Source of the DNA: Gammaproteobacteria bacterium | GTDB lineage: Bacteria; Pseudomonadota; Gammaproteobacteria; HTCC5015 | DNA: 6,454 nucleotides | Direction of reading: 5' to 3' | Assembly (NCBI GenBank): GCA_020630145.1 | Contig: JAHDBX010000104.1 | Span: 1 to 6,454 of the forward strand | Shown here: positions 1 through 6,454 of the stretch, one piece after another | Numbering within the stretch: position 1 is the first letter of the stretch | Layout: every line of letters starts with the position of its first letter | Translations under genes and position numbers: made by a program | Notes under the pieces: model-generated | What the model saw: only the letters and a program-made list of their open reading frames with translations | Told to the model about the DNA's origin: nothing | Database searches by the model: none

Positions 1-3000
1 TGGCTATCAACATATTGAGCACTGACTAAGTTTTGTGGAATATGACTATCAAACTGCGCACGGCCTTCACCATGCGATACCACAACAGGAATAATAGACC
101 CCGCCATACCTTGCAATAAAACAGAAGGCGAATCATTGATCACTACATTACTTAAACGTGCTTCAAATTGTTCCGAAAGATTACGTTCAAAACTTGGCCA
201 GCTATTTGCTCCAGGAATCAGCGGTGCAAGTTTTGATATCATTTGGCAGCCATTACACACACCCAAAGTAAAACTATCACTACGTTGAAAAAATGTTTCA
301 AACTGGTCACGTAATACAGAGTTAAACAATATTGACTTAGCCCAGCCACCACCAGCACCGAGCACATCACCGTAAGAGAAACCACCACAAGCTGCTAAAC
401 CAGCAAACTCATTTAAATTAAAGCGCTGATTTTGTAAATCAGTCATATGCACATCAACGGCTTCAAAACCTGCTCGATCAAATGCAGCAGCCATTTCAAT
501 ATGACCATTAACACCCTGCTCTCGCAGCACGGCTACTTTTGCTTTTGTTTGCAAAATACTTGGCGTTACAGAAAACGTTAAATCTGTTTTTATGCCCTGA
601 TTATCTGTACCACTAATAGACTTATATTCTTGCTCGGCACAATCCGGATTATCACGTAATTTTTGAATATGGTAGCTTGTTTGACTCCATAGCTCTTGTA
701 AATTTACACGTGTTGATGAAAATAATACGTTTTCGCCTTGGCGAATAGTTATTGATTCATCAGTTTTAATCGTAGCCACAGTATGAACAATATTTTCCAA
801 ACTATACTGAGAAAAAATAGCATTTACTTTGCTCAAGTGTTGCTTACTCACTTGCACAACAGCACCGAGTTCTTCATTAAATAATGCAGCAATTGCATCT
901 TTACCCAAACCAGCAATATTAATATCAAGCCCAACATGTGCAGCAAAAGCCATTTCAGACAATGTTGTTAACAAACCACCATCAGAACGGTCATGATAAG
1001 CTAATAATAAGTCGGCATCACGTAGTACTTTTATTGCATTAACAAAGCCCGTGAACTGTTTAACATCATCAAGGTTAGGCGCATATTCGCCGACTTGGTT
1101 ATAAACCTGTGCTAGACATGAAGCCCCTAAGCGGTTTTTACCTTGACCTAGGTCAATCAATAGCAGTTCAGTATCAGGATTATTTTCTAACTCTGGTGTT
1201 AAGGTTAAACGTACATCAGCAACCGGTGCAAAAGCAGAAACAACCAATGATAATGGCGATGTCATTTTCACATCTACAGATGCATCATCTTGCCAGGTTG
1301 TTTTCATCGACAAAGAGTCTTTACCAACAGGGATACATATATCTAGCTTCGGGCATAACTCTTCGCCTACGGCCTTTACCGTATCAAACAATGCCGCATC
1401 TTCACCTTCTTCACCACAAGCAGCCATCCAATTTGCAGACAATTTAATATCAGCAAGTTTACGTATATCAGCAGCCATAATATTCGTAATAGCTTCACCA
1501 ATAGCCATGCGCCCTGAAGCAGCAGGGTCAAGTAATGCTAAGGGCGTGCGTTCACCCATAGACATCGCCTCACCTGTATAGCCAACAAATGATGATGTGG
1601 TGACTGCTACATCTGCAACCGGCGTTTGCCATGGACCTACCATTTGATCCCGGTGAATTAAACCACCAACAGAACGATCACCTATTGTAATTAAAAATGA
1701 CTTACTCGCCACAGTTGGCAAAGATAAAACACGCTTTATTGCTTCATCTAATTGAATAGTTTGCTTATCAATGGCTTTGGTTTTTATATTGGCATGCTGA
1801 ACATCTCGCAACATTTTAGGCGGTTTACCTAACAACGTAGCTAATGATATATCGACAGGCTTATTATTAAAATGTGGGTCTTCTACCGTTAAGTGTTGTT
1901 CATTAGTTACATCACCTAAAACCGCATAAGGCGCGCGCTCGCGTGTACAGAAAGCATCAAACAAATCCAGTTTGTCTTCAGCAACGACCATTACATAGCG
2001 CTCTTGTGCCTCATTACACCAAATTTCCATTGGTGCCATACCAGGCTCATCATTTGGAATTTTACGTAAATCAAATACTGCACCTTTATCAGCATCATTA
2101 ACCAACTCAGGCAATGCATTTGATAAGCCACCTGCACCCACATCATGAATCGATAACACAGGGTTATCACTGCCCATTGCTATACAGGCCTCAATCACCT
2201 CTTGGCAACGGCGTTCGATTTCTGGGTTACCACGTTGTACAGAGGCAAAATCTAAATCTTCTGAACTTGCACCAGACGACATCGATGAAGCGGCACCACC
2301 GCCTAAACCAATTAACATTGCCGGGCCGCCTAAAACAATAACCTTGCTACCCGCTGGCAAACCTAATTTTTCAACAAGTTGCGCACGTATATTTCCCATA
2401 CCGCCTGCAATCATAATAGGCTTATGATAACCACGCAGTTTGCCTGCATTATCTATTTGTTCATAACTGCGGAAATAACCACAAACATTAGGGCGACCAA
2501 ATTCATTATTAAATGCGGCCGAACCAATTGGGCCTTCAATCATAATATCTAGCGCCGAAGCAATACGTTCTGGCTTACCATTATCTGCTTCCCATGCTTG
2601 TTCAAATTCAGGTATACGTAAATTCGACACTGAAAACCCGCTCAAACCCGCTTTAGGCTTACCACCACGGCCCGTTGCACCTTCATCTCGAATTTCCCCA
2701 CCAGAACCTGTAGCCGCACCAGGAAACGGTGAAATAGCAGTGGGATGGTTATGCGTTTCTACCTTCATTAAAATATGAATTTCTTCAGTATATTCATATG
2801 ATTTACTCATGGCATTACGTTGTAAACGCTGGCCTTTGTGCCCTGCAATAACAGAAGAATTATCTGAATAAGCCGTAATCACGTTTTCAGGTGAGGTCTC
2901 ATAAGTATTCTTAATCATCTTAAACAATGATTTATCTTGCCCAAGGCCATCAACTTTCCAGTCTGCATTAAAAATCTTATGGCGGCAATGCTCTGAATTA

Positions 3001-3632
3001 GCTTGTGCAAACATCATTAGCTCTGCATCAACAGGGTTTCTACCCAAAGCAGTAAAGCTTTTAACTAGGTAATCTATTTCATCATCTGCCAAAGCTAAGC
3101 CCAAGTCTTGGTTAGCTTTAACTAAGGCCTTACGGCCGTCTGTGAGCACATCAACCGTACTAAATGGTTTAGGCTGCATCTGTGAAAACAGTACAGCAGC
3201 ATCATCAATCGTATCTAACACCATATCAACCATACGATCATGTACGAAAGGCTTTAGTACTTTTAATTCATCTACAGACAAAGGCGAATGACTGTGAAAA
3301 TAAAACACCACTCCACGCTCTACTCGCTTGATGTTATCTAAGCCACAATTATGGAAAATATCACTCGCTTTAGAAGACCATGGCGAAATAGTACCCAAAC
3401 GAGGCGTAACAAGCAGCTGGCGCTCTGAGTACAAGTCTTCGTTAAAAGCGCCGTCATAACTTAATAAAGCCTCCGCTTTCTGCATATCCTCTTTACTTAA
3501 CGATTCAACATCTAAAAAATGCACAAAACGTGCAGCAATACGCGTTAACTGCGGCATATCAGCCTTACAATTAGCTAGAAGTTTTTGTAAACGAAAATCA
3601 GATAGTGCATTTGCACCAAAAATCGATAGCAT
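1..3632 (-). CDS. purL: Phosphoribosylformylglycinamidine synthase (FGAM synthase), C-terminus cut by window edge
   Basis: Catalyses the ATP- and glutamine-dependent conversion of FGAR to FGAM, the fourth step of de novo purine synthesis, in the cytoplasm. The minus-strand frame is open from the ATG at 3632-3630 to position 1, giving 1210 complete codons without a stop. The start [19 protein letters not shown] resembles the N-terminus of the large single-chain proteobacterial PurL. Visible landmarks: [14 protein letters not shown] (His294/His296) in the first synthetase domain, [14 protein letters not shown] at about 496-509, GDRSVGGL at 651-658, HDRSDGG at 880-886, and a glutamine amidotransferase domain from about residue 1033 with nucleophile Cys1126 in GVCNGCQM. 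The E. coli and Salmonella enzymes have about 1295 residues, so about 85 are missing, including the expected HPE motif that completes the Cys-His-Glu triad. AGGAA at 3647-3643, 10 bases before the ATG, is the likely ribosome binding site. The gene is transcribed divergently from ssrA and no frameshift was seen. Confidence 0.98.
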   Translation of the reverse strand, partial: MLSIFGANALSDFRLQKLLANCKADMPQLTRIAARFVHFLDVESLSKEDMQKAEALLSYDGAFNEDLYSERQLLVTPRLGTISPWSSKASDIFHNCGLDNIKRVERGVVFYFHSHSPLSVDELKVLKPFVHDRMVDMVLDTIDDAAVLFSQMQPKPFSTVDVLTDGRKALVKANQDLGLALADDEIDYLVKSFTALGRNPVDAELMMFAQANSEHCRHKIFNADWKVDGLGQDKSLFKMIKNTYETSPENVITAYSDNSSVIAGHKGQRLQRNAMSKSYEYTEEIHILMKVETHNHPTAISPFPGAATGSGGEIRDEGATGRGGKPKAGLSGFSVSNLRIPEFEQAWEADNGKPERIASALDIMIEGPIGSAAFNNEFGRPNVCGYFRSYEQIDNAGKLRGYHKPIMIAGGMGNIRAQLVEKLGLPAGSKVIVLGGPAMLIGLGGGAASSMSSGASSEDLDFASVQRGNPEIERRCQEVIEACIAMGSDNPVLSIHDVGAGGLSNALPELVNDADKGAVFDLRKIPNDEPGMAPMEIWCNEAQERYVMVVAEDKLDLFDAFCTRERAPYAVLGDVTNEQHLTVEDPHFNNKPVDISLATLLGKPPKMLRDVQHANIKTKAIDKQTIQLDEAIKRVLSLPTVASKSFLITIGDRSVGGLIHRDQMVGPWQTPVADVAVTTSSFVGYTGEAMSMGERTPLALLDPAASGRMAIGEAITNIMAADIRKLADIKLSANWMAACGEEGEDAALFDTVKAVGEELCPKLDICIPVGKDSLSMKTTWQDDASVDVKMTSPLSLVVSAFAPVADVRLTLTPELENNPDTELLLIDLGQGKNRLGASCLAQVYNQVGEYAPNLDDVKQFTGFVNAIKVLRDADLLLAYHDRSDGGLLTTLSEMAFAAHVGLDINIAGLGKDAIAALFNEELGAVVQVSKQHLSKVNAIFSQYSLENIVHTVATIKTDESITIRQGENVLFSSTRVNLQELWSQTSYHIQKLRDNPDCAEQEYKSISGTDNQGIKTDLTFSVTPSILQTKAKVAVLREQGVNGHIEMAAAFDRAGFEAVDVHMTDLQNQRFNLNEFAGLAACGGFSYGDVLGAGGGWAKSILFNSVLRDQFETFFQRSDSFTLGVCNGCQMISKLAPLIPGANSWPSFERNLSEQFEARLSNVVINDSPSVLLQGMAGSIIPVVVSHGEGRAQFDSHIPQNLVSAQYVDS

Positions 3633-3700
3633 GATGAGTGAGTTCCTGAAAACAGCGTTAAACCGCATAATAAAGCGGTATAAATGAAGGTGCGTATAAT

Positions 3701-3728
3701 ATTATACAATGGCTCTAAGCTCCAGCAA
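3701..3728 (-). promoter_or_regulatory. Probable sigma70 promoter of purL
   Basis: On the minus strand, TTGCTG (3728-3723) and a perfect TATAAT (3706-3701) are separated by 16 bases. Transcription would start near 3694, leaving an untranslated leader of about 60 bases before the purL ATG. The -10 box is half of a 14-base perfect palindrome (3694-3707). No convincing PurR operator (ACGCAAACGTTTGCGT type) was found around it, although PurR control of purL is known in E. coli. Confidence 0.6.
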
Positions 3729-3764
3729 CAAGCGCCAAATAACCATAAAAATCAGTAAATTAGC

Positions 3765-3793
3765 GTGACAATCGCGTAGAAGCAAATTACACT
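3765..3793 (+). promoter_or_regulatory. Probable sigma70 promoter of ssrA
   Basis: GTGACA (3765-3770, five of six to consensus) and TACACT (3788-3793, four of six) are separated by exactly 17 bases. Transcription would start near 3800, giving a 5' extension of about 28 bases ahead of mature tmRNA. RNase P would remove it, as known for tmRNA precursors. The assignment rests on consensus match and position only. Confidence 0.6.
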
Positions 3794-3915
3794 ATCCATA
3801 TCTAACGGTAAAATACCAAGTTCTATTGGGGGCGACATGGCTTTCGACGGGAATATCAACACCTTAGGTGCATGCCGTGGTGGTTATCCACGTAAAAACG
3901 ACCAAAACTATAGTT

Positions 3916-3951
3916 GCAAACGACGACAACTACGCACTAGCAGCTTAATAA
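3916..3951 (+). other. tmRNA tag-peptide reading frame, (A)NDDNYALAA with two stops
   Basis: The resume codon is GCA at 3916-3918, preceded by the TATAGTT context that positions the ribosome in proteobacterial tmRNAs. The frame reads A-N-D-D-N-Y-A-L-A-A, then TAA TAA (3946-3951). The terminal LAA is the ClpXP degradation signal, and AND near the start is the conserved SspB-type adaptor region. It differs from the E. coli tag ANDENYALAA by one residue (Glu to Asp); from memory, the same tag is found in Pseudomonas. Confidence 0.95.
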
Positions 3952-4155
3952 CCTGTATAGACCATCGGCCCAAGCCTGTGCTTGTGCACTCGGATCACCG
4001 GTGTCATTCTCACAAGATCGATATGAAGCGCTCCCAGCGTGGATTATTTAAAACTTATCTGGGATCGCTAAGCGTCTTCCCCGCCTATTGGGTAGCGTTT
4101 AGTTAAATTAATAGTAGGATAAGCATGTAGTACCAACGGCAGAGAGTTTTCGGAC

Positions 4156-4183
4156 GCGGGTTCAATTCCCGCCGCCTCCACCA
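4156..4183 (+). other. Putative island attachment site (attL core) in the 3' end of ssrA
   Basis: Tyrosine integrases of the P4-like type commonly recombine in the T-arm or 3' end of tRNA and tmRNA genes and rebuild that end from the incoming element. Here the T-arm, acceptor strand and CCA of ssrA are intact and an integrase gene follows immediately. The exact crossover cannot be placed, because the matching direct repeat at the other end of the island is outside the window. Confidence 0.5.
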
Positions 4184-4200
4184 ATACATTATCTAAATAC

Positions 4201-4215
4201 GTCCAATACAGTCTA
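4201..4215 (+). repeat. GTCC-type 15-base direct repeat, copy 1
   Basis: GTCCAATACAGTCTA matches copy 2 at 4254-4268 in 12 of 15 positions. Within it, GTC recurs 10 bases apart (4201 and 4211), one helical turn. Its place between ssrA and the integrase suggests an arm-type integrase or excisionase binding site, but this is inference. Confidence 0.45.
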
Positions 4216-4216
4216 T

Positions 4217-4241
4217 AAAGCCCCGTTTTTACGGGGTTTTT
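4217..4241 (+). terminator. Intrinsic terminator downstream of ssrA
   Basis: CCCCGT (4221-4226) and ACGGGG (4231-4236) form a 6-bp GC-rich stem with a TTTT loop, followed by five T (4237-4241). The AAAG before the stem can pair with the start of the T-run and lengthen the helix. It lies 34 bases beyond the mature 3' end of tmRNA and faces the right way to end its transcript before the integrase gene. Confidence 0.88.
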
Positions 4242-4253
4242 CGTTTATACTAT

Positions 4254-4268
4254 GTCCTATATAGTCCA
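4254..4268 (+). repeat. GTCC-type 15-base direct repeat, copy 2
   Basis: GTCCTATATAGTCCA is the partner of the copy at 4201-4215, offset by 53 bases, and contains GTCC twice, 10 bases apart (4254 and 4264). It lies just after the terminator and 40 bases before the farthest possible integrase start. Likely role: protein binding for recombination or for control of the integrase gene. Confidence 0.45.
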
Positions 4269-4272
4269 GAGA

Positions 4273-4345
4273 GATACCCCCAAAACCTGAGCATTCAGGG
4301 GGTATTTATGGGGGTATATGTAGAAATTAAAAAATCGATACCCCC
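4273..4345. promoter_or_regulatory. Four-copy ATACCCCC motif cluster around the integrase start
   Basis: The 8-base motif ATACCCCC occurs at 4274-4281 (plus), 4298-4305 (minus, GGGGGTAT), 4310-4317 (minus) and 4338-4345 (plus). The two plus copies share the longer GATACCCCC. Copies 1/2 and 3/4 are inverted pairs with 16- and 20-base centres. A separate small hairpin, CCTGA-GCAT-TCAGG (4286-4299), competes with the first pair. Copy 4 ends four bases before the ribosome binding site GGAG (4350-4353). The layout fits an operator, integrase arm sites, or alternative RNA hairpins controlling translation; the sequence does not decide between them. Confidence 0.6.
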
Positions 4346-4358
4346 AAATGGAGTCTAT

Positions 4359-5579
4359 ATGCCATTAACTGATCCAAAAGCCAAGCAAGCCAAGGCTAAA
4401 GAGAAAGACTATAAACTCAGCGATGAGAAAGGCTTATTTCTCCTAGTAAAGAAAACAGGCCGTAAATACTGGCGCGTTAAATACCGCTTTGCTGGCAAAG
4501 AAAAGCTACTCGCTCTTGGCGTGTATCCAGAGTTAAGCCTTAAAGAAGCTCGTAACTTACGCGACCAAGCTAGAAAACAACTAGACACAGGTCTTGATCC
4601 ATCAGAAACCAAACGTATTGAGAAAGCAGCAAAGAAAGAACTAGCTGCTAATAGTTTTGAAGCCATAGCTCGTGAATGGCACGATAACAAAAAGAATCAA
4701 TGGACAGACAGTCACGCGACTAAAATACTACGCTCATTAGAGACTAAGCTATTCCCCACTCTTAGCCATCGCCCTATCAATAATATCACTGCACCCGAAT
4801 TATTAAGTGTATTGCGCAAGATAGAAAGCACAGGCGCACTAGAAACTGCACACCGTTTAAAACAAACAGCTGGACAAATATTTAGATACGCCATTATCAC
4901 AGGCCGCGCAGAACGAGATCCATCAGCGGATTTAAAAGAAGCGATTAAAACACCCAAGAAAAAACACTTAGCTGCAATAACTAAACCACAAGAAGTTGCA
5001 CAACTACTCATTGCGATAGATAACTTCAACGGCACACCATCAGTCAAAGCCGCCCTAGCCTTGTCACCCTTACTATTCGTAAGACCAGGTGAATTAAGAC
5101 ATATGGAATGGCAAGAAATAGATTGGGAAACTGAACAATGGGAAATACCAGCCAACAAAATGAAAATGCGCCAACCGCATATCGTACCCTTATGTACACA
5201 AGCAATAGCAATACTCAAAGAACAACAACTACTTACTGGACAGGGGTTATACATATTTCCATCTGCCAGAGGTAAGAGCAGACCTTTATCAGATAACGGC
5301 GTTAGAACAGCTCTCAGGACGATTGGTTACACAAATGAACAAATGACTGCACATGGCTTTAGAGCTATGGCACGTACTCTACTCGATGAAGAATTGCATT
5401 TCAGAGTTGATTATATTGAACACCAATTAGCTCATGCGGTTAAAGACCCAAATGGCCGAGCCTATAACCGTACTAGTCATTTACCAGAGCGCAAAGCAAT
5501 GATGCAAAAATGGGCTGATTATTTAGATACATTAAAGAATGCTCAATTCAATAAAGTTGTTATTGGCAAATTTAATTAA
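4359..5579 (+). CDS. int: P4-like tyrosine recombinase (DUF4102 integrase), 406 aa
   Basis: Site-specific integrase expected to insert and excise the island at the 3' end of ssrA. Order (numbered from the ATG at 4359): N-terminal arm-binding DUF4102 region, about 1-85, beginning MPLTDPKAKQ and including DYKLSDEKGLFLLV; core-binding domain, about 95-205; catalytic domain, about 215-390. Catalytic residues are all visible: Arg242 in RPGEL, a probable beta-hairpin Lys269 in KMKMRQPHIVPL, His332 and Arg335 in HGFR, His359 in HQLAH, and nucleophile Tyr369 in AYNRTSHLPERKAMM. Length is normal for the family. The start at 4359 is preferred because GGAG (4350-4353) sits five bases ahead and family members begin MPLTD or similar. 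An in-frame ATG at 4308, also behind a G-rich stretch, would add 17 residues unlike the family and would translate through the ATACCCCC motif cluster. No good sigma70 promoter was found; TATACT at 4246-4251 lacks a matching -35. It reads away from ssrA, and the next gene starts 46 bases later. Confidence 0.96.
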   Translation: MPLTDPKAKQAKAKEKDYKLSDEKGLFLLVKKTGRKYWRVKYRFAGKEKLLALGVYPELSLKEARNLRDQARKQLDTGLDPSETKRIEKAAKKELAANSFEAIAREWHDNKKNQWTDSHATKILRSLETKLFPTLSHRPINNITAPELLSVLRKIESTGALETAHRLKQTAGQIFRYAIITGRAERDPSADLKEAIKTPKKKHLAAITKPQEVAQLLIAIDNFNGTPSVKAALALSPLLFVRPGELRHMEWQEIDWETEQWEIPANKMKMRQPHIVPLCTQAIAILKEQQLLTGQGLYIFPSARGKSRPLSDNGVRTALRTIGYTNEQMTAHGFRAMARTLLDEELHFRVDYIEHQLAHAVKDPNGRAYNRTSHLPERKAMMQKWADYLDTLKNAQFNKVVIGKFN

Positions 5580-5625
5580 GTATTAATTCTAAGGGTATGG
5601 TATTCAAAAGGGGTGGTAAATTGAG

Positions 5626-6454
5626 ATGATAGAAGAATTTATTATTATGCCAGAGGATTTCATTGAGTCTGAACTATTGAGAAAAACAATTGAAATAAGC
5701 AATGAAAGAAATGACGATTTAGAAAAAAATATTGATAATTATGATGATAAATTTAAACATATAATTTCATTGCATCTAGGAAAAATAAAAAACAAATCAA
5801 CATGCTATTTAATAATATCCGCATATTTCGATTTTATTCGTTACCTGCCAAAAATCTCATTACAAGATTTAAAGAGTTATAAAAAAGATATTTTAGAGGG
5901 GTTAAAAATTGAAAAAGATTATGCAACGGGTGATTTGGATGAGTTCCTAGAAGGAAATTCTAGAGAAAGCTTTTGCTTAAATAATATTTTATCAGACTAT
6001 GGTTTTCATAACAGCATAAATGTAAGCTGGCTTCTTTCAGATTTGTTTCTTAAAAATGAGATAAAAACAAGACTAATTGGAATCATGATTATAGATTACA
6101 TGATAAATTCATATGGTAAATACAACCTGACTGCAATAGATAGACTCTTAGATGCATTAATTAACTATAAAATGTCTATAAATGTGAATATTTTTTCAAA
6201 GTGGGAAATAAATAAAGCATCAAAAATAAAATCTAAAAAAGGAGGCTTAGCCAAAAAAGATAAGTTCGAAAAACATAAAAAATATTGTTTTGATATGCTT
6301 GTTAAAAGCAAGGATAGCTATAAAAATTTAAGAGTGGCAGCTATAAAAATATATCCATTATTACAAAATCATTGTGAAATAAAGAAAATTGAAAAACTAA
6401 TAGGATGCAGAGAACATATAACAATATATGAGTGGTTTCTCAAGGCGAAAGAAG
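5626..6454 (+). CDS. Unknown AT-rich island protein with possible C-terminal helix-turn-helix, cut by window edge
   Basis: The frame is open from the ATG at 5626 to the right edge (276 complete codons), so its length is unknown. I do not recognise the N-terminal 200 residues: soluble, Lys/Ile/Asn/Asp-rich, with no signal peptide or membrane segment. A basic stretch SKKGGLAKKDKFEKHKK (203-219) is followed by LRVAAIKIYPLL (235-246) and ITIYEWFLKA (265-274). From memory, this order (GG-Lys-Ala, Ala-Ala-x-x-Ile-x-Pro, then Thr-Ile-Tyr-x-Trp) recurs at the C-terminus of small DNA-binding proteins on prophages and islands, so a helix-turn-helix-like fold is inferred. It lies 46 bases behind int on the same strand with no terminator between, so co-transcription is possible. 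Its ribosome binding site is weak: AGGGG at 5609-5613, 12 bases from the ATG; Met8 (5647) is an alternative. Base composition is far more AT-rich than purL, supporting transfer. Confidence 0.8.
   Translation, partial: MIEEFIIMPEDFIESELLRKTIEISNERNDDLEKNIDNYDDKFKHIISLHLGKIKNKSTCYLIISAYFDFIRYLPKISLQDLKSYKKDILEGLKIEKDYATGDLDEFLEGNSRESFCLNNILSDYGFHNSINVSWLLSDLFLKNEIKTRLIGIMIIDYMINSYGKYNLTAIDRLLDALINYKMSINVNIFSKWEINKASKIKSKKGGLAKKDKFEKHKKYCFDMLVKSKDSYKNLRVAAIKIYPLLQNHCEIKKIEKLIGCREHITIYEWFLKAKE

Larger units (their letters stand above)
3828..4183 (+). ncRNA. ssrA: Transfer-messenger RNA (tmRNA), complete
   Basis: tmRNA with SmpB rescues ribosomes stalled on broken mRNAs: it enters as an alanyl-tRNA, then supplies a short reading frame encoding a degradation tag. 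The 356-base gene is close to the E. coli length (363). Its 5' GGGGGCG (3828-3834) pairs with CGCCTCC (4173-4179) in a 7-bp acceptor stem; pair three is G3830-U4177, the known alanyl-tRNA synthetase identity element. A discriminator A and an encoded CCA follow (4180-4183). The T-arm GCGGG-TTCAATT-CCCGC lies at 4156-4172. Pseudoknot 1 is recognisable: CGTGG 3876-3880 with CCACG 3888-3892, and TGGT 3881-3884 with ACCA 3901-3904. Conserved blocks include GGTGCATGCCG, TTCGACGGG and AAGCATGTAGTACC. It is a one-piece, non-permuted tmRNA. A terminator follows at 4217-4241, and an integrase gene begins 175 bases downstream, so the 3' end is probably an island attachment site. Confidence 0.98.

Noticed and set aside
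1109..2341. Two short plus-strand open frames (1109-1447 and 2114-2341)
   Set aside because: Both are antisense to well-conserved purL coding sequence, His/Leu/Gln-rich as expected for reverse-strand shadows, and have no credible ribosome sites.
3662..3679. ACCGC / GCGGT inverted repeat in the purL leader
   Set aside because: A 5-bp stem with an 8-base loop and no T-run in the purL direction; too weak to call an attenuator, riboswitch or terminator.
3695..3700. Plus-strand TATAAT as a second ssrA promoter
   Set aside because: No acceptable -35 lies 16-18 bases upstream, and the promoter at 3765-3793 is better placed; the match is explained by the palindrome with the purL -10 box.
3633..3780. 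PurR operator upstream of purL
   Set aside because: No sequence close to the known 16-base palindrome was found on either strand.
3837..4106. 89-codon open frame on the plus strand
   Set aside because: It lies wholly inside the tmRNA gene, where RNA structure explains the sequence; the only translated part of tmRNA is the tag frame at 3916-3951, in a different register.
4409..5254. Two minus-strand open frames (4409-4690 and 4712-5254)
   Set aside because: They are antisense to the integrase, whose frame carries the full recombinase motif set; their Ser/Cys/Leu-rich products look like shadows.
5574..5588. AATTAA-GTA-TTAATT inverted repeat at the integrase stop codon
   Set aside because: It is made only of A and T with a 3-base loop and no following T-run, so it is not a credible terminator; likely chance in AT-rich DNA.
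1..6454. CRISPR array or tandem repeat block
   Set aside because: No regularly spaced identical repeats of 20 bases or more were seen; only the short motif clusters near the integrase recur.

Overview
The window looks like a gammaproteobacterial chromosome, genus not determinable from the sequence, cut across the left boundary of an integrated genomic island. Three things point to this host: a single-chain large-type PurL, a one-piece tmRNA whose tag reads (A)NDDNYALAA, and moderate G+C in the core part (about 45% in a sampled purL line).

Layout. (1) Positions 1-3632, minus strand: purL (FGAM synthase, purine synthesis), intact as far as visible but missing roughly the last 85 residues, which lie beyond the left edge. 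(2) 3633-3827: a divergent intergenic region with a sigma70-like promoter for purL leftwards and one for ssrA rightwards. (3) 3828-4183, plus strand: a complete ssrA (tmRNA), with alanine-type acceptor stem, first pseudoknot, tag frame, T-arm and encoded CCA. (4) 4184-4358: a short non-coding stretch with an intrinsic terminator, two copies of a GTCC-type repeat and four copies of an ATACCCCC motif arranged around the integrase start. (5) 4359-5579: a full-length tyrosine recombinase of the P4-like, DUF4102-containing type with all expected catalytic residues. (6) 5626 to the right edge: an AT-rich open frame of unknown function, same strand as the integrase, with a C-terminus resembling the helix-turn-helix-like tails of mobile-element proteins.

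How the parts fit. purL and ssrA are host housekeeping genes. An integrase gene immediately behind the intact 3' end of ssrA, followed by very AT-rich DNA, is the classic signature of an island that used the tRNA-like end of tmRNA as its attachment site. The island rebuilds the ssrA end, so tmRNA stays functional, and the terminator now serving ssrA may lie on island DNA. The island's cargo and its other end are outside the window. The first gene after the integrase is the best candidate for something undescribed, but nothing visible proves its function. No CRISPR array, rRNA or conventional tRNA gene was seen.
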